Shown in pieces: positions 16,038 to 18,791 of a stretch of DNA of 18,791 nt. The stretch covers positions 20,838 to 39,628 of the forward strand of contig DECD01000052.1 of the NCBI GenBank assembly GCA_002349055.1. The letters run 5' to 3'. The number at the start of each line of letters is the position of its first letter. The first letter of the stretch is position 1. The notes below the pieces were generated by a model. It had not been told where the DNA came from. It did not search any database and saw only the letters and a list, made by a program, of their open reading frames with translations. This DNA comes from Bacteroidales bacterium UBA2939. GTDB taxonomy: Bacteria; Bacteroidota; Bacteroidia; Bacteroidales; P3. The position numbers were made by a program, and so were the translations under genes.

Positions 16038-16343
16038 CAGCTCCCCTAACTGAGGGGAGCAGCTGGATGCCACCATCAAGTTAAAAGCAGCGGAGCAAGT
16101 TTGAGGCAGCTCCCCTAACTGAGGGGAGCAGCTGGATGCCACCATCAAGTTAAAAGCAACGGAGCAAGTTTGAGACAGCTCCCCTAACTGAGGGGAGCAG
16201 CTGGATGCCACCGGCAAGTTAAAAGCAGCGGAGCAAGTTAGAGACAGTTCCCCTAACTGAGGGGAGCAGCTGGATGCCACCATCAAGTTAAAAGCAGCGG
16301 AGCAAGTTTGAGACAGCTCCCCTAACTGAGGGGAGCAGCTGGA
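16038..16343 (+). repeat. 69-bp tandem array (four full units plus 30 nt), one hairpin per unit
   Basis: Units start at 16038, 16107, 16176, 16245 and 16314, exactly 69 nt apart and differing at only a few positions. Each unit begins with a palindromic part: GCTCCCCT, loop AACTG, AGGGGAGC, flanked by CAG and CTG. About 40 nt of non-palindromic sequence follow. An extra hairpin, GTCAC-TTT-GTGAC (16026-16038), leads the array, and CCCCTCAGT at 16019-16027 can also pair with ACTGAGGGG of the first unit. 69 is 23 codons, so a repeat-peptide frame stays open on the minus strand, but most differences between units change amino acids and coding is doubtful. Apart from this array, its flanking inverted repeat and the hairpin after the ATPase, I see no gene in 15813-16492. 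Confidence 0.93.
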
Positions 16344-16352
16344 CGGTGCAGT

Positions 16353-16372
16353 TTTCATAAAAAATGTTAAAA
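16353..16372 (-). repeat. Right arm of a perfect 20-bp inverted repeat
   Basis: TTTCATAAAAAATGTTAAAA on the plus strand is the exact reverse complement of 15939-15958, so the two arms face each other across 394 bp that contain the 69-bp array. On the minus strand its ATGAAA opens the frame that runs through the array. Confidence 0.9.
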
Positions 16373-16392
16373 AATTAGACCCCTTGTAGAGA

Positions 16393-16424
16393 TTCGGCAA
16401 AAAGTCTGTTATATATTATATGTG
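16393..16424 (+). promoter_or_regulatory. Weak candidate promoter for the modular exported protein
   Basis: TTCG at 16393-16396 and TATATGTG at 16417-16424, 20 nt apart, each differ from the Bacteroidota consensus at one position. No better candidate lies between the repeat array and ATG 16493. Confidence 0.3.
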
Positions 16425-16492
16425 CGGGGGTGAAAAAGGCGCGGGCAATAAAAATGACATAAACACGTTTTAACAAAAAATAATCTTATTAA

Positions 16493-18791
16493 ATGAAAAG
16501 AAACATTTCAAAGTGGAGGATGCTGCCGTTGGGCCTTATGATGGTCCTGACGGGCATCCTGGGAATGAAAGGCGCGCATGCGCAATGTTTGGATTCGGTG
16601 CCGTGGGGCACCCCGTTGTCCTTCGAGAACAGCTGCTGCTGGATGGTGGCGCCGGGCAGCGACTGGATTCGGTATGCCGATTTCGACCAGATTGTCAGCG
16701 ACGGCAACCCGTCGGCCGACCACCGCATCCTCTCGCCATGGGTGCAGATTCCCGCTTCGGCGCAGCAAGACTCGCTGGCGCTGATGTACCTCACGGGCAG
16801 CACATGCCGGGAGGACTACAGCGTCTGCGTGACCACCGACGGAGTACACTTCGATACCCTTTTCCGCGGGAGGACACCCGATGAGGCTTTCTATTACGAC
16901 GACACCCTCTATATAGGTGCCTACGCGGGCCAGTGGGTGCGCTTTGAACTGTGCCACTATGTGTTGAACAGCATCTATGAACCCGACTCGGCCTGCTGGA
17001 GCATCTTTACGACTCGCCAGTTACTGTTTCAGAATATCAGGTTGGAGAGCCCCATGCCGCCGGTGGCCTGGATGTCGGTGCCGGAGAAAGCCTATGTGGG
17101 CGAAAACACCCTCTTCTCTGCTTCGCTCTACAGTGGCTCGCATACGGGCCTTACCTACACCTGGCACAGCTCGCTCATGGGACAGACCCTCACGGGAGAC
17201 AGTGTGACGATGATTTACACCGCCGCCGGTATGGACACGGTGACGATGGTGGCCAGCAACGCCTACGGCAGCGACACGTTGGTGAGTACCATCCAGGTGT
17301 TTGACTGCAGCGAAGTCATCGCGGCGAATCCGTGGATGGTGAACTTCGAGACCGACTACGACTGCTGGCGCACGGTGGGTGACTATGGCTGGACGAAATA
17401 CTACGACTCCGGCATCATGCCTAGCAGCGGCGACCAATCGATGATAGCTTCGCCCGCAGTGGCGCTCCCTGCCGACAGCACTGGCTTGCGGCTCTACTGG
17501 AAAGACCGTCGGCTGAGCAGCGCGACCACCTATTATGTGATGGTTTCGCGTAGCGGCAGGTTCGATCTCGACGACTACGACACTCTCTACACCTCGACGA
17601 TGCAGAACACCAGCCTGACGCAGCGCAGCACGTCGCTGGCCGACTATGCGGGCGACACGGTGTATATTGCTTTCCGCCAAATGTATCAAAGTGGACGCCG
17701 TGTTTTCGTTACCAACGTGAAGATGTACAACTCCTTAGCACCGATAGCTACCTTGGAGGCACCGACCACCGCCGTTGCCACGGGCGACACGGTGCGCTAC
17801 GCCGTCCACCCCTCGCAGGGCGATTCTCTCACCTACAGCTGGCACAGCGCATTGCTGGACAGCACCATCGTTACTTTAGATTCTGTATTGTCTATTGTCT
17901 ACCCCTTCGCAGGACCTGAGACGCTGACCGTCACGGTGAGCAACGCCCACGGCGCTTTGTCGCTCGAGACGAGCCTCGGCGTATTCGACTGCGACACCAT
18001 CAGCACCTTCCCCTGGGAAGAGGAGTTTGTGGCGATGAACACCGATGCCGCCTACACCGTCTGCTGGGAAATCAGCGACTGGGACCGTCTGGCCAGCAAC
18101 TACAGTTATGGCTGTGAAGATGAAGACGGCAACCATGAGACGATGGACGACGTTATGGTATGCAACACCGCAAATAATTACATGGTGCTGCCGCCCGTCC
18201 GCGTACCCGAGACGGAAGCCGAACGGCTGAAGGTGTGGGTGAAGTACATCGGAAGAATGCTCGTCACCATCTCCACCGATGGCGGGCAGACCTACCCTGA
18301 TACTGCTTATTTCGACAACGTTAATAACCACTACTCTAAGCTGCGTGCCGTTTCGCTGGCACCCTATGCGGGGCAGACGGTGCATGTGCGCCTGTCGAGC
18401 AACTTCACCTCATCCGTAGTCGACCGCGTAGCAGTGGACTACGACACCACACCGCGCGTCGACATTACCGCGCCGACAAAAACTGTCACCGACACGCCTA
18501 CCTTATGCGTGGCCACTCTTCGCTATGGCGACACCGTGGGACTTGTCTACACATGGCACTCGCAGGTGGGCGGAACCTTTGTCACCAACGCCGCGGGCGA
18601 CAGCGCCTGGGTGACCTACAGCGCCGGCATCAGCCGCAGCGAGGACACCGTCAGCGTGGTGGCTACCAACGCATACGGCAGCGACAGCGCCCAGCGTGCC
18701 ATCTATGTGAGAGATTGCAGCCCGCAGACCTCCCTGCCGTGGCGAGAGACCTTCGTCGACGGCACCGCCTGCTGGTACAAGCCCGAGGGCA
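16493..18791 (+). CDS. Large exported protein of alternating PKD-like and jelly-roll modules (3' truncated)
   Basis: The frame is open from ATG 16493 to the right edge (766 codons visible, no stop). The signal peptide covers residues 1-30 and ends in AHA. The mature part is built from repeats of about 230-240 residues. Each begins with a D-C pair followed within about 15 residues by a PW-x-x-x-F motif and a CW, then a beta-rich concanavalin/MAM-like domain, then a PKD/Ig-like domain with TWHS or SWHS and a VxxSNAxGS or VATNAYGSD strand. D-C pairs fall at residues 271-272, 499-500 and 741-742, so two complete inter-pair modules are visible, plus an N-terminal one and the start of another. This plan is typical of surface or secreted Bacteroidales proteins, many of which end in a T9SS sorting domain; that end is outside the window. 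Cysteines in the D-C and CW motifs may form disulphides. No enzyme motif is seen. Confidence 0.85.
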   Translation, partial: MKRNISKWRMLPLGLMMVLTGILGMKGAHAQCLDSVPWGTPLSFENSCCWMVAPGSDWIRYADFDQIVSDGNPSADHRILSPWVQIPASAQQDSLALMYLTGSTCREDYSVCVTTDGVHFDTLFRGRTPDEAFYYDDTLYIGAYAGQWVRFELCHYVLNSIYEPDSACWSIFTTRQLLFQNIRLESPMPPVAWMSVPEKAYVGENTLFSASLYSGSHTGLTYTWHSSLMGQTLTGDSVTMIYTAAGMDTVTMVASNAYGSDTLVSTIQVFDCSEVIAANPWMVNFETDYDCWRTVGDYGWTKYYDSGIMPSSGDQSMIASPAVALPADSTGLRLYWKDRRLSSATTYYVMVSRSGRFDLDDYDTLYTSTMQNTSLTQRSTSLADYAGDTVYIAFRQMYQSGRRVFVTNVKMYNSLAPIATLEAPTTAVATGDTVRYAVHPSQGDSLTYSWHSALLDSTIVTLDSVLSIVYPFAGPETLTVTVSNAHGALSLETSLGVFDCDTISTFPWEEEFVAMNTDAAYTVCWEISDWDRLASNYSYGCEDEDGNHETMDDVMVCNTANNYMVLPPVRVPETEAERLKVWVKYIGRMLVTISTDGGQTYPDTAYFDNVNNHYSKLRAVSLAPYAGQTVHVRLSSNFTSSVVDRVAVDYDTTPRVDITAPTKTVTDTPTLCVATLRYGDTVGLVYTWHSQVGGTFVTNAAGDSAWVTYSAGISRSEDTVSVVATNAYGSDSAQRAIYVRDCSPQTSLPWRETFVDGTACWYKPEG

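Noticed and set aside
16038..16343. CRISPR array
   Set aside because: The whole 69-nt unit is repeated, including the would-be spacers, which are nearly identical. No cas genes are present.
16023..16400. Minus-strand frame with a 23-residue cysteine-containing repeat
   Set aside because: It stays open because the repeat period (69) is a multiple of three. Of the differences between units, most change amino acids (Q/L, M/P, A/V, S/P) and only about one is silent, so there is no sign of selection on a protein. The hairpin explains the conserved part better.
17021..18385. Minus-strand frames under the last gene (17021-17689, 17876-18385)
   Set aside because: The plus-strand frame is open through the whole region with repeating modules and a signal peptide, so these are shadows.

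Overview
The window looks like chromosomal DNA from a T9SS-carrying member of the Bacteroidales (a Prevotella-like or uncultured gut/rumen relative). Four things point there: promoters of the Bacteroidota type (TTTG, about 19-20 nt, TAnnTTTG) at 2631-2662 and 14590-14620; A-rich leaders without Shine-Dalgarno sequences; lipoprotein signals followed by acidic residues; and a type A T9SS C-terminal sorting domain. Coding DNA is GC-rich at third positions and intergenic DNA is AT-rich. The species cannot be named from the sequence.

Layout. 1-91 is the tail of an unrecognised gene. 247-2517 is pnp (polynucleotide phosphorylase), with its own promoter, a structured leader and a good terminator. 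2631-14357 looks like one four-gene unit behind one promoter. It encodes a 3138-residue exported protein with a T9SS sorting domain, a lipoprotein that overlaps it by 4 nt and shares a domain with it, a 60-residue acidic peptide with an ERGYA motif, and a fimbrillin-like lipoprotein ending in a FISUMP-like domain. I infer that this is a cell-surface cassette, with the giant protein secreted and attached by T9SS and the lipoproteins on the outer membrane. 14358-14684 holds a decayed minus-strand fragment and the promoter of a Bacteroidota AAA ATPase (14685-15812). 15813-16492 has no convincing gene. It holds a strong hairpin, a perfect 20-bp inverted repeat, and inside that a 69-bp tandem array with a hairpin in every unit. 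16493 to the end is the start of another large exported protein built from alternating PKD-like and jelly-roll-like modules.

The most unusual signal cuts across these genes. Degenerate tandem repeats of period 7 (one of period 8), each with a different unit, recur at 2519, 11560, 11927, 12005, 12808 and 12882. They lie between genes and also in frame inside genes: two are in the T9SS sorting domain of the giant protein, one supplies the start codon of the fimbrillin-like gene, and one encodes the core of its signal peptide. A seven-base unit is not a multiple of three, so any copy-number change there would switch frame. This could be a phase-variation layer on a surface operon, or the footprint of a poorly described repeat family invading coding sequence.
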